Shown here in pieces: positions 16,195-24,416 of a DNA stretch of 47,460 nucleotides. Location: the NCBI GenBank assembly GCA_044375415.1, contig JBILMS010000021.1, positions 1 through 47,460 on the forward strand. Direction: 5' to 3'. The first letter of the stretch is position 1. Each line of letters starts with the position of its first letter. The translations under genes and the position numbers were made by a program. The stretch is from JAWXBG01 sp044375415 (lineage in GTDB: Bacteria; Bacteroidota; Bacteroidia; Flavobacteriales_D; Sanyastnellaceae). The notes beneath the pieces were generated by a model. That model was not told where the DNA came from, did no database searches, and saw nothing but the letters and a program-made list of their open reading frames with translations.

Positions 16195-16842
16195 TTATAG
16201 TTGAGCTTTTTGATATTGGGTTTTATTTGTTGCCATAAGAAAACCAAGGAGGAACAACAAATTTTTAAGTATGTCGAATATGCTGTGCAATGCCCAGATG
16301 GAATTTCTAAACGAGGCATGCATAAAAGCATATAGAAACATATTCATGAAGAAGTAAACAAATATTCCAAGGAAAAACCAAAAGTATACGTGCTCATATA
16401 CAATCTGACCACTTTTGGTAAGATCCAGAAGAGCGAATGCAGACAAAAGAGAGAGCAAAATTGCTTGACTCACTTCAAACAAAGCACGCTGCCACAGTAC
16501 ATTGTGACCAAAAAGGAGTGGGACATAGCAGAAACACCAGAGTACTATGAAAGCTGCCATTGTTACTTTATAATGCTTGAAAAATTGCATCTGAGGAGCC
16601 GTCTTTCTCAAAAACCACAGATAAAACAGAAATTGAAAAATACTAAACGTAACCGTAAAATATGAACGATAGGGTACCAGCCACACAATATAATGTTTCA
16701 CATCGAAGAGAAAAGAAAACGCCAGAAAGTACATAAGCGCTCTCAAAACAAGACTCAAATATTTGTACCGAAAAAATGCCACACCCACCGGAATAAACAC
16801 GGTGAGCATGGCGATTAGTAAATATGTTTCCTTGAATGACAT
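16195..16842 (-). CDS. polytopic membrane protein, function unknown
   Basis: A 215-residue protein with about seven strongly hydrophobic segments separated by short charged loops, a basic tail (NKTQYQKAQL) and a conserved-looking YRSYFTVTFSIFQFLFYLWF stretch. Small proteins of this look, rich in Phe and Tyr, are frequent in Bacteroidota next to signalling genes, but I know no assigned function. It is the last gene of a minus-strand group with a lipoprotein (gap of three bases) and a likely outer-membrane protein, all downstream of a LytS/LytTR-type two-component pair. Position suggests it belongs to that regulated envelope system (inference). Confidence 0.7.
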   Translation of the reverse strand: MSFKETYLLIAMLTVFIPVGVAFFRYKYLSLVLRALMYFLAFSFLFDVKHYIVWLVPYRSYFTVTFSIFQFLFYLWFLRKTAPQMQFFKHYKVTMAAFIVLWCFCYVPLLFGHNVLWQRALFEVSQAILLSLLSAFALLDLTKSGQIVYEHVYFWFFLGIFVYFFMNMFLYAFMHASFRNSIWALHSIFDILKNLLFLLGFLMATNKTQYQKAQL

Positions 16843-16845
16843 CTC

Positions 16846-17697
16846 TTATGGAAAGGTATGTTGTAAATAATGTGCCTGTTGATTGCCGTTAGTATGGATG
16901 TTTTTGCCATGCGCATCTACGGGCACCAGAATCAGTCTCAGCTTGTTGCTTTTATTGCCTTTATTAAGGCCGAAATAGTACCTCACATAAGGAAATTTAT
17001 AAGTTCCGAACTGATCCAAAAATTCACTAAGCGTCTTACAACCCTGCATGTCCATAAAAAAAGCATTCGCGTATTGATTGTAATTACTTCCGCCCGGCAT
17101 CCTGTATGGAAAGTTTGTACGGAATTCATCGATAAATCCTTTTATTCGATTTAAATCAACCCCAAGATCCGGACCATTCGGCAACTCTGTATGGTTCTTT
17201 ATATAGTCTTCGTGACTTAATACAATATCGGGGTATTCAAAAACACCCTGTGAAATGTAAAGTGGGCCAACTGTAGGATAATTCGGTAATATTTCTGTGT
17301 CGTACTTTGCTATAGGCTCTAGAGCTATGAAAAGTCGTTCGGGGCAGACGGTTCCTTGTTGGTCCCAACACCACCAACCGGCGAATCCGTCCATTTTAAC
17401 ATCTTTTTTTATAGCAACTAAACTTTTTAAAGTACTTACACTAAATATACCACCGAAGGACTCCTTATTCACCATATTTCGCAGCGAAGGATCTAAAACC
17501 ATGTTATGAGTGTATGCCAAAAGTGTATCCCAATTTATTTTGTGCAACCCACATGGGGCCGCCAACAGCGCCTTTTTAGCTGTGTCCGTGGCAAACGAAT
17601 TGGCACCTTTAGTTGCGTCCTTTACCCTGTCCCCCTGACAACCGAATAGAATAAAAATCAACTGAAGAAAAATGTAGAATTTGAAACTTGCTTTCAT
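16846..17697 (-). CDS. lipoprotein of unknown function
   Basis: A 283-residue protein from the ATG at 17697, which gives a clean lipoprotein signal MKASFKFYIFLQLIFILFGC (Cys20); the longer frame adds 13 residues that break the signal. The mature region contains GWWCWDQQGTVCPERLFIALEP, two Trp-Cys pairs that may form a disulfide, and a tail rich in Tyr, Asn and His. No domain recognised. It ends three bases before the membrane protein gene, so the two are probably co-transcribed. About 120 bases separate it from the upstream outer-membrane-type gene. Confidence 0.7.
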   Translation of the reverse strand: MKASFKFYIFLQLIFILFGCQGDRVKDATKGANSFATDTAKKALLAAPCGLHKINWDTLLAYTHNMVLDPSLRNMVNKESFGGIFSVSTLKSLVAIKKDVKMDGFAGWWCWDQQGTVCPERLFIALEPIAKYDTEILPNYPTVGPLYISQGVFEYPDIVLSHEDYIKNHTELPNGPDLGVDLNRIKGFIDEFRTNFPYRMPGGSNYNQYANAFFMDMQGCKTLSEFLDQFGTYKFPYVRYYFGLNKGNKSNKLRLILVPVDAHGKNIHTNGNQQAHYLQHTFP

Positions 17698-17858
17698 TGG
17701 TAAATAATTTTTTGAGAATTTAATCTGCGAAGTCACTAGATTTTTAGGATGAATTTAAACTTTGTGAACGATCCAATCTTTGTACTGCCATAAAAAACGA
17801 ATTGCTCACTTATTAGAAGGCCAGAAATTAATACTATCAATAACTGAACACTAAACTA

Positions 17859-19178
17859 CTACTTTTTTCTTCCCGATAATACCTCCGTCATAGACTTGTT
17901 GAAAGTCAAGCCAACATACCAAGTCACCCTATTAACCTCTCGCGTTGGAATATCTTCTCCAAGGTTTTCTACATATACATCCTCTTCATATCCCTTTGCA
18001 AGTCGTGTTTCCTTACCCATAGCAATACCACCCGATAGTACAAGTCGATTGCGATGCCCAAATATTAAACTCAAACCGGCCGTAGGATTCACCTTCTTCT
18101 CAGAATCATACATTACACCCAAACTGAAAGCAGGGTTAACGTTGTACCAAAATCGCGAGTAAAAATGCGCTGCTATGGCAGCCCCATACCGAAACGTCTC
18201 CCTGTTTTGGAGTACTATTTTCTTACTTGTGCTGTCAGCTCCGGATCCCATTTGGAATGAAAATGTATTATTCTGAAGTCCTGAAAAACCAAACCCACCA
18301 CTTAAATTGATATTGAACTTGTTCTTCGTCCAAAAACGAAGATGTTGATTTCGGTTAATCTGTCCGGTACCGTATTCTAAACTGTCCAATGGAGTAATTC
18401 GTATATTGAAGTCGTGTCCGTCTCCGTGTGGATATATTACATCAGTGGTATGATCAAAAGAGCAAAACATGATTGCATTGAACAACTTTGTGATTGCCTG
18501 AATCAACTTCACATAATCTTCATAATGCTTCTCGTCAACCGTACACTCCTTACAACATCCTTGATCGGAGAGATACTTAAATAAATATTCAGCCAATTTG
18601 TAACTCTGATTATAATTCTTGTTGTTTTTTTGTACTATTTCGTAGGGAACAACATCATTGCCTTTAGTGTCAACGGTAAATTCAAAGTTGTTTCTAGGAA
18701 AAACAAAGTGCATAATTCGAATAGCTACCTGCTTCAAGGAGTCTTCACTTAAACTTGGGTTTTGTGAGGCAGCTAAAAGCAATTGAAGAGTTTGATTCAA
18801 CTTTCTCTGGCATTTGCAATTTTGTGTTGTATCAGCTTCTTTTGTACCCCAACCACCATCCGAAGCCGATTTCTCTGAACCCTCCGGAATAGCTATTTCT
18901 ACTCCCGAAAACGTGCTCATAATATCGGTCGGTAGCTCATATTTAAAACTGACAACGCTATCCAACACCTCTACCTTATGTAGAAAAGGATTTACCCCGG
19001 TTATCTTTAGGATTAAAGGTCTACCATATTGGATAGACGTGTCTCGACTGTTCAATTGTTTGGGTGCCTTAGCTTCCCGTCTAGTCCCATCATACCCATT
19101 TATGGTGATTTCTCTTTGAGCTTGCATTTTCATGAAACCCAACATAAACATAGCGGTGAATAACAAAATCCTTTTCAT
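17859..19178 (-). CDS. exported protein with C-terminal beta-barrel-like half, unknown function
   Basis: A 439-residue protein from the ATG at 19178, chosen because it begins a signal peptide (MKRILLFTAMFMLGFMKMQAQ); the longer frame is preceded only by a non-signal stretch. Middle part: a Cys-rich helical segment (CKCQRK, DQGCCKEC). From about residue 270 the sequence alternates hydrophobic and polar residues in strands with Gly turns (NINLSGGFGFSG, AAIAAHFYSRFWYNVNP, RLVLSGGIAMG, VTWYVGLTFNKSM), the style of an outer-membrane beta-barrel. It lies directly downstream of the two-component genes, with three 21-bp-spaced direct repeats in its upstream region, so it is a candidate target of the regulator. 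Confidence 0.7.
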   Translation of the reverse strand: MKRILLFTAMFMLGFMKMQAQREITINGYDGTRREAKAPKQLNSRDTSIQYGRPLILKITGVNPFLHKVEVLDSVVSFKYELPTDIMSTFSGVEIAIPEGSEKSASDGGWGTKEADTTQNCKCQRKLNQTLQLLLAASQNPSLSEDSLKQVAIRIMHFVFPRNNFEFTVDTKGNDVVPYEIVQKNNKNYNQSYKLAEYLFKYLSDQGCCKECTVDEKHYEDYVKLIQAITKLFNAIMFCSFDHTTDVIYPHGDGHDFNIRITPLDSLEYGTGQINRNQHLRFWTKNKFNINLSGGFGFSGLQNNTFSFQMGSGADSTSKKIVLQNRETFRYGAAIAAHFYSRFWYNVNPAFSLGVMYDSEKKVNPTAGLSLIFGHRNRLVLSGGIAMGKETRLAKGYEEDVYVENLGEDIPTREVNRVTWYVGLTFNKSMTEVLSGRKK

Positions 19179-19244
19179 CTCTTTTGGTTTTATTTTTCCC
19201 CAAAAGAGCATATTTCGAAGACCGTACTTCCACCCAAAAACAAA

Positions 19245-19296
19245 ATGCGGCGGAATAGGTCAGGAAAGTGGCGGATAAAATGAGGTAAGTGGAGGA
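19245..19296. promoter_or_regulatory. triple direct repeat, 21-bp period; putative LytTR operator
   Basis: Three decamers lie in the same orientation: ATGCGGCGGA (19245-19254), AAGTGGCGGA (19266-19275), AAGTGGAGGA (19287-19296). The spacing is exactly 21 bp each time, two helical turns. LytTR-domain regulators bind paired direct repeats with a 21-22 bp register. The array lies 67-118 bp upstream of the 19178 start and just after the LytTR regulator gene. Confidence 0.6.
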
Positions 19297-19300
19297 ACGA

Positions 19301-20059
19301 CTAGAGCTTATTCATCGCCTCTAAAAACTCGTCCTTCTTTCTGCGCGATACTTCTAAACTTGTACCATCGTCCATTTCTACTTCTCCGCCCTCGCCTTTC
19401 TTATAGCGTTTTATACATCGCATATTGATCAGATGACTTTGATGTATGCGCTGAAATCCATAGGACTGAAGCATCTCCTCACATTCCTTCATCGTGCGAG
19501 AAACCACTACCTGCGTTTTATCGGATAGGTAAAAGATCACAAACATGTTTTGCGACATACAGCGAACAATCTCCGAAATGCGAACAAACAAAAATCCATT
19601 GGAGGTGGGCAAGGCTATTTTTTGAGTTTCGGCTTGCGGCGAACGCATATTACTCAACAAATTTTCGATGTGTCGCTGTGTATCCTGAAGGGCCCATCGC
19701 GCTTTGAACTTTTTTATAGCTTCTTCCAAATCTTCGATGGCCACCGGTTTTAAAAGGAAGTCCAAGGCAGATACTCGAAACGCATCCAATGCATACTTGG
19801 AAAAGGAGGTGGTAAATATGACTTCGAAGGATACTTTGCCCAGCTCGCCAATCCATTGAAAGCCGCTCTTACCGGGCATTTCGACATCCAAAAAAACAAG
19901 TGAAGGATTATGCTTCTCAAGAGCCTTAGTAGCCTCCTCCGCGGAACTGCAGATTTCAAGTACTTCTATCTCCGGAAAATGTTTGGCCAACAAATCAGCT
20001 AAAATTTCCCGAGGACTTTTTTCATCGTCCACTAGTATGGCCTTAAAACGTGCATTCAT
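19301..20059 (-). CDS. LytTR-family response regulator
   Basis: A 252-residue two-component regulator. The receiver domain has the acidic pair Asp11/Asp12, phospho-acceptor Asp58 in LVFLDVEMPGKSG, the Thr of FTTSFSKYAL and Lys in FLLKPV. A linker of about 30 residues leads to a LytTR DNA-binding domain (ISEIVRCMSQNMFVIFYL, then SRTMKECEEML, FQRIHQSHLINMRCIKRY, LEVSRRKKDEF). LytTR regulators bind direct repeats upstream of cell-envelope, competence or secretion genes. The ATG follows the kinase stop with no gap, so kinase and regulator are one operon. A repeat array lies right after its stop. Confidence 0.95.
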   Translation of the reverse strand: MNARFKAILVDDEKSPREILADLLAKHFPEIEVLEICSSAEEATKALEKHNPSLVFLDVEMPGKSGFQWIGELGKVSFEVIFTTSFSKYALDAFRVSALDFLLKPVAIEDLEEAIKKFKARWALQDTQRHIENLLSNMRSPQAETQKIALPTSNGFLFVRISEIVRCMSQNMFVIFYLSDKTQVVVSRTMKECEEMLQSYGFQRIHQSHLINMRCIKRYKKGEGGEVEMDDGTSLEVSRRKKDEFLEAMNKL

Positions 20060-20896
20060 TTAATGTAAACTTAATAAGGGGATATACAAATGAACCTTCT
20101 TGCCACATGCCTCTCCGTTTTTATGGATCCGGTCGCTTATATCCAAACTGGCCTCTCGCTTTTCTATCTCTTGTATTGTTTTCAATTGCTCTTGTACCAA
20201 CAAGGTGCCCATCGAAATGCGCTTTCCGTATTCGTTCGGTTGAGATTTTTGTATTTCATTCTGTTCGCCCACCCCATTGTCTTCTATCCGGTAATGAAGT
20301 TTTCCTGCGTCTTGGTTTATGCGTATTTCTATGCGGGGATCTAATACCGTCTTGGTAAATCCATGCCAGATACTATTCTCCACAAAGGGCTGAGCAAGCA
20401 ACATTAAAACGGAAGTATTTTCCAAATCCACCGTCTCATCTACTTCGATCGAATAAGTGAACGCATGATCTGTTCGCAACTGTTCGAGATCGAGGTAGGC
20501 CTTCAACATTTCAAGATCTTCTTGCAAAGAAATCCAACGCTTGCCGGAGTTTTCCAGAACCCTTCGAATCAGAAACGAAAATTTTAGAAGGTACTCGCCC
20601 GCCTTATCTTGGTGACCAGTTGCAATGCACTGATGTATACTAGCCAAACAATTAAACATAAAATGGGGATTCATCTGTGCTCGCAAGGCGGTAAGCTCCA
20701 ACTCAACATGCTTTCTTCGCAAATGGTTTTCGCGACTTTGACGATAAAAAATAAAGAAAATAAACGCAAAAACTAAGGCAAACGGGATGAGCAAATAAAA
20801 GGCGACCTGAGCAATTAAGGCATCCGAAGTAGGTTCTGTACTTGCCGACAAAAACAAAGTGCTTCTTGCAAAAACAGAAAGTAATACTTCGAACAT
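20060..20896 (-). CDS. LytS/YehU-type sensor histidine kinase (His_kinase family)
   Basis: A 278-residue kinase starting at the ATG at 20896 (a TTG two codons earlier is also open). One transmembrane helix (about residues 27-51) follows a short outside segment, so there is no large sensor domain and the signal may be membrane or partner based. The cytoplasmic part has the His_kinase motif AQMNPHFMFNCLASI with His78 as phospho-acceptor, then an HATPase-like domain with LLAQPFVENSIWHG (N box) and IEDNGVG (G1 box). It transfers phosphate to the abutting LytTR regulator. The lack of a sensor domain makes the neighbouring membrane protein a possible input partner (inference). Confidence 0.93.
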   Translation of the reverse strand: MFEVLLSVFARSTLFLSASTEPTSDALIAQVAFYLLIPFALVFAFIFFIFYRQSRENHLRRKHVELELTALRAQMNPHFMFNCLASIHQCIATGHQDKAGEYLLKFSFLIRRVLENSGKRWISLQEDLEMLKAYLDLEQLRTDHAFTYSIEVDETVDLENTSVLMLLAQPFVENSIWHGFTKTVLDPRIEIRINQDAGKLHYRIEDNGVGEQNEIQKSQPNEYGKRISMGTLLVQEQLKTIQEIEKREASLDISDRIHKNGEACGKKVHLYIPLLSLH

Positions 20897-21026
20897 AATC
20901 AAACTTCAATTTACCGTATAGTAGCAGTTAAGGTATTCAAATCCACAGCACCGAAAAAAGGAACTTTACAATAAATAAAAGGTATGTAAATCATTTCTTT
21001 CTGACCAAATTTATTAAATTTACTGT

Positions 21027-21599
21027 ATGAATCGACTTCTTTTTATTGCTTCGTTTTTTCTGTCGTTGGATCTCTGCTCACAAATCGTAACGAGTCCCAA
21101 ACTTGGTCTTCTGATAGAGAGTGAACTACAAAAAGAAATCGCCGATAAATTCAGTACATTTCTGGAAAAAGAGGTATCTAAAGTCTACCTAGTTTCCCTC
21201 GAGCCGGAGTGTATAGTTCGAACAAGTTTGGACTCTCTTAACAACGAAGTTTCAGATACCTTGTGTTTTCTTTCTACTTGTATTCAAACAGAGGAACCTG
21301 GAGTGGATACTTCGCGTTTTTTCAAAAAGGTCAACTTATCCCCAATGGACATCAGCTCCCTTTTGAAAATTCTATATCGAAACGACAAAAACTCTCAAAA
21401 TACTTGGGCCGCGTGTTACCAACCCAGACACGCGATGGTTTTTTATAATAGTAAAGGTCGATTAATCGGATACATCGAGATTTGCCTGAGTTGTTCTGCG
21501 ATTCGAACCAGCGGAGGCACTCCTTCTCCCGGTAATTTGTTCGAACAGGACTATAAAGACCTAAAGACCTTGATCCGAAAATATTTGATCTTAGAATAG
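21027..21599 (+). CDS. exported protein, unknown function
   Basis: A 190-residue protein with a signal peptide (MNRLLFIASFFLSLDLCSQ). The mature part contains LEPECIV, DTLCFLSTCIQ and a C-terminal GYIEICLSCSAIRTSGGT segment with a CxxC-like cluster, which could bind metal or form a disulfide. No domain I recognise. It is alone between the divergent kinase gene and a dispersed repeat copy at 21617. Codon use looks like that of its neighbours, so it is judged real. Confidence 0.65.
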   Translation: MNRLLFIASFFLSLDLCSQIVTSPKLGLLIESELQKEIADKFSTFLEKEVSKVYLVSLEPECIVRTSLDSLNNEVSDTLCFLSTCIQTEEPGVDTSRFFKKVNLSPMDISSLLKILYRNDKNSQNTWAACYQPRHAMVFYNSKGRLIGYIEICLSCSAIRTSGGTPSPGNLFEQDYKDLKTLIRKYLILE

Positions 21600-21616
21600 C
21601 CAGCTCACCACTAAGT

Positions 21617-21660
21617 CGCCATCCTGAGCAAGTGCTCCCAAAGCACGCGTCGAAGGACCT
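21617..21660. repeat. dispersed repeat, copy 1 (CCTGAGCAAGTGCTC...CGTCGAAGG)
   Basis: A 44-base element nearly identical to 24304-24347: CCTGAGCAAGTGCTC, a short variable loop, AGCACGCGTCGAAGG. The centre is a hairpin (GTGCT/AGCAC). Confidence 0.8.
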
Positions 21661-21775
21661 CATTCACCTCAAAGTCCGATTACCGATTCCAACGCATAAT
21701 GTCTAACTTGTCCCATAAAGTTCGAGAAGTGAATTCTTACGGGAATTACCGTAGAAACAAATTTTTTATTGGAAA

Positions 21776-21783
21776 TATTTTTG
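21776..21783 (+). promoter_or_regulatory. -7 promoter box (TATTTTTG) for the 21802 gene
   Basis: TATTTTTG fits TANNTTTG and ends 18 bases before the ATG at 21802. Confidence 0.45.
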
Positions 21784-21801
21784 TCACTTAATTCTGATTG
21801 A

Positions 21802-23280
21802 ATGATAAGATTTTCACTCGCAACTTTGATACTCTTCAGCATCGGACTTAATTCGTCGGGCCGAGATAGTCTTCAACTAAAAATGGTTCCATTTGTGGGA
21901 CCTAATTCTAATTACAGTTCGCAAAAATGGGAACCGAAAGAACCTAAAAGTGGACCATTAATTAGTTCCAATAATTACATCGGTATTGACATGATGTGGC
22001 CCAATCTCAAGCGGGAATGGAAAAGTGAAAAGCCCTGGGTTGGTTTTAATGGACAACTCGGATTTTTGCGTTTCGGAATGGGATACGGAAGTGCTTTAAA
22101 ACTAAAGGACGATGGGCAAGTGCATCGCGAAGAAGGTAGGTATGCTTTTCTCGGAGGATTTGTAAATAAACCTTTGCGATTGGTGCGAAACTTTATCGCC
22201 ATCGAACCGGAACTTGGTCTGGATATTACCTACGGTAGATTAGACGAAGTGCCTGGAACAGATGCGGTCTCCATGGGTATAGGTTTAACCCCGGGGATCG
22301 GGTTGAAAGTTGGACCGGTTAAAATCGTAGGAAAGTATAGTTTGGCTTATGCCATTCCTTTTTTCAATAAACCGAATGCATGGCGCGGAGGAATGTCGTT
22401 TCCTATTATAGGTGTGTATTTTGAAACAGGATGGGGAATCATGAATCCTCGAAAAATAAGTTCCGGTGGAATTATAACTACCAAAGACATCAGCAAAACA
22501 TATTCGCATTCAGAAAAACAGAATGGAACTTGGTATGATGTGTATCGCGAGGTGACAACCTATACAGATCGAAATGCTGCAGCTTCTACTTTTGATGTTC
22601 GACCCTATTGGTACATAAACGCGAAAGCGAATTCCTCGGAAATTTACACAAAGGACAGACGTCAGACGATTATGTTTGGAGTAGGAGGAGGCCTGCGATA
22701 CGGTTTTTTTGGTGCCGAGGGTTTTTACACGAAGGGCAAACTTGGTTTTGGAAGTCCCATTGATCCGGAAGTTATTCGTTCGACGTATGGTGCTCTTGTT
22801 GATTTAACCGGTTATCGAGAGGCAAATCAATGGGGAGCCATGGGAGGCGTTGATATTGTTGCGCTGTTAACTCGTTGGATAATCAAAGGAGAATCGAAGG
22901 AATTTGCCAATGCTACTCCATTCACACGTTTTATGTTTATGTGGGGAATGGGTCAAACCACGTTTACAGGTCCACCGGTTTACAATGAATCCGCAGCGCC
23001 GCAGCAAATTGTAAATATCCCCTCGCTGAGTTCATCGGGATCACCTGCAAAGGGAATGATGCCTACAGACTTTGATAAATCGAATTATAGTTTATTCAGT
23101 TTTCGATTTGAAATGGGTGTTGTTTCAGTGGGTTTCGAGCGTTACAATCACAAGGATGCGAAATTCGCATCGGGCCGTGAGCTCACATTAGGATTTCAAA
23201 TTCCACCGGCCAGACTTGTGCGTTTTGTATCGGCACAATGGGCTTCCATAAAATATCATCACCAAAACAAAAAGGAATAA
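21802..23280 (+). CDS. exported protein, probable outer-membrane or surface protein, unknown function
   Basis: A 492-residue protein. N-terminal signal: MIRFSLATLILFSIGLNSSG. The body is rich in Gly and aromatic residues in short amphipathic strands (WVGFNGQLGFLRFGMGYGSA, GLTPGIGLKVGPVKIVGKYSLAYAI, TIMFGVGGGLRYGFFG, SFRFEMGVVSVGFERY), typical of an outer-membrane beta-barrel. No family name can be given. It is followed six bases later by a small lipoprotein gene, so the two probably form an operon. Confidence 0.7.
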   Translation: MIRFSLATLILFSIGLNSSGRDSLQLKMVPFVGPNSNYSSQKWEPKEPKSGPLISSNNYIGIDMMWPNLKREWKSEKPWVGFNGQLGFLRFGMGYGSALKLKDDGQVHREEGRYAFLGGFVNKPLRLVRNFIAIEPELGLDITYGRLDEVPGTDAVSMGIGLTPGIGLKVGPVKIVGKYSLAYAIPFFNKPNAWRGGMSFPIIGVYFETGWGIMNPRKISSGGIITTKDISKTYSHSEKQNGTWYDVYREVTTYTDRNAAASTFDVRPYWYINAKANSSEIYTKDRRQTIMFGVGGGLRYGFFGAEGFYTKGKLGFGSPIDPEVIRSTYGALVDLTGYREANQWGAMGGVDIVALLTRWIIKGESKEFANATPFTRFMFMWGMGQTTFTGPPVYNESAAPQQIVNIPSLSSSGSPAKGMMPTDFDKSNYSLFSFRFEMGVVSVGFERYNHKDAKFASGRELTLGFQIPPARLVRFVSAQWASIKYHHQNKKE

Positions 23281-23285
23281 CTGCC

Positions 23286-23870
23286 ATGAAAAAATATCTC
23301 TTCTTTCTTCTTTTGATACTATGTTTTGGTTGCGAAGACCACATTATCCAAGATGATGAATATGTATTAATGCGTCCTGAAGATTTGCAAGGAAAGTATG
23401 TTGTAAACTACCAAATGTATTGGTCTTATGGCGATCAATTTAATTCGGCTTCTCTCGAAAATCACGTCGATACGTTTGAAATGAAACTTATTCCCGACAG
23501 TAGTAAAATAACATGGAGAAGTCTTACAGCACATCAATCATTTCAGTTTGATGTTCCTTTAGATGCTGTTCCAATTGAAATAAAGCAATACAAAAGAGTA
23601 AGTATTCCTCTTTGGGGCGAAAATGTGGAGTACAAAGGGACACTCAATACCTCAGGCCAAGTCTGGAAAATATTCCCCTACGAACCTATTTCAGACGAAG
23701 TGATTTGGAGTGCATTTATTAAAGAAGTGGATACAGATGTTTGTTTGTCAGGAAGTGCCTTAGAATCATCACTTGCTTACTATCATTTTAAAGCCGGAGC
23801 CTATGCATCTACCCAAGCATCCTGGGACATGCGATTCAGAATTATTGCATGCACAAAAATCGCATCGTAA
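23286..23870 (+). CDS. small lipoprotein, unknown function
   Basis: A 194-residue protein from the ATG at 23286; the frame extends upstream into the previous gene, but only this start gives a lipoprotein signal (MKKYLFFLLLILCFGC, Cys16). The mature part looks like a single beta-rich domain (YVVNYQMYWSYGDQF, TFEMKLIPDSSKITW, WKIFPYEPI, WDMRFRIIACTKIAS), perhaps lipocalin-like, but no family is recognised. It starts six bases after the stop of the upstream barrel-like protein and may act with it at the outer membrane. Confidence 0.7.
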   Translation: MKKYLFFLLLILCFGCEDHIIQDDEYVLMRPEDLQGKYVVNYQMYWSYGDQFNSASLENHVDTFEMKLIPDSSKITWRSLTAHQSFQFDVPLDAVPIEIKQYKRVSIPLWGENVEYKGTLNTSGQVWKIFPYEPISDEVIWSAFIKEVDTDVCLSGSALESSLAYYHFKAGAYASTQASWDMRFRIIACTKIAS

Positions 23871-23973
23871 AATAGAGTCATCAAGTATAGAAAGGTTATG
23901 AACGAAGAACTTTCTTTTCATTCCCAAAACCACCCTTCAATTCACTCATGCTGACGTACCCGTTTTGTGGGTA

Positions 23974-24014
23974 GGGTGTGAAATGGGGCCGCGCAGCGGC
24001 CCCATTTCACACCC
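23974..24014. repeat. perfect 19-bp-arm palindrome with GGCCGC-GCA-GCGGCC centre
   Basis: GGGTGTGAAATGGGGCCGC (23974-23992) pairs perfectly with its complement at 23996-24014 around a three-base loop GCA. It may act as a bidirectional terminator between the convergent genes. The core CCGC-GCA-GCGG recurs, inverted, in the palindrome at 24246. Confidence 0.85.
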
Positions 24015-24039
24015 CCCTTTTATTCCCGCCAAGCCGTCA

Positions 24040-24074
24040 TCCTGCGCGCAGCGCAGCATGCGCTGTACGCAGGA
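24040..24074. repeat. hairpin repeat TCCTGCG...CGCAGGA
   Basis: TCCTGCG (24040-24046) pairs with CGCAGGA (24068-24074), and inside it CAGCG (24049-24053) pairs with CGCTG (24061-24065). It is preceded by GTCA and followed by CCT, like the GTCATCCTGAGC...AAGGACCT repeat family. Confidence 0.7.
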
Positions 24075-24173
24075 CCTATTCGGAGAACGGTCTTAACGCT
24101 GTGTACAAAACGTATTGTGTGTATCCTGTACCTGTTTCTCCGAAGCCCGAACTTTCAAAATCCTTCCCAAAAC

Positions 24174-24221
24174 CACCCTTCGATTCGCATTACTCCTTCG
24201 TCGTAATACTCACTCAGGGTG
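24174..24221. repeat. hairpin repeat CACCCT...AGGGTG (inverted copy of the CCTGAGC family)
   Basis: CACCCT (24174-24179) pairs with AGGGTG (24216-24221); inner ATTAC (24189) pairs with GTAAT (24203). Read on the minus strand it gives CACCCTGAGT...TCGAAGGGTG, related to the element at 24304. Confidence 0.6.
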
Positions 24222-24245
24222 ACGTGCTGTTGAGTGTTAATGGGG

Positions 24246-24284
24246 GGAAAGTAAAAAGGCCGCTGCGCGGACTTTTTACTTTCC
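24246..24284. repeat. palindrome with 13-bp arms and CCGC-TGC-GCGG centre
   Basis: GGAAAGTAAAAAG (24246-24258) pairs with CTTTTTACTTTCC (24272-24284); the centre CCGC-TGC-GCGG is the reverse complement of the centre of the 23974 palindrome although the arms are unrelated. Confidence 0.8.
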
Positions 24285-24303
24285 AATTTTTATATTGCGC
24301 GAC

Positions 24304-24347
24304 CGTCACCCTGAGCAAGTGCTCGCAGAGCACGCGTCGAAGGTTCC
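24304..24347. repeat. dispersed repeat, copy 2 (CCTGAGCAAGTGCTC...CGTCGAAGG)
   Basis: Matches 21617-21660 over 44 bases with few differences. Its centre GTGCTC-GCA-GAGCAC is a perfect hairpin. Confidence 0.8.
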
Positions 24348-24379
24348 GGCGAAGACTTTTTGAAAGCACGTATCAAAGA

Positions 24380-24416
24380 GCATCTCAGTTCGAGAAACGG
24401 TTTGAGTTTGAGATGC
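24380..24416. repeat. hairpin repeat sharing a 29-base word with the 4970 and 5177 units
   Basis: GCATCTCA (24380-24387) pairs with TGAGATGC (24409-24416). Bases 24388-24416, reverse complemented, match 4970-4998 at 28 of 29 positions and 5177-5205 at 27 of 29. Confidence 0.8.
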
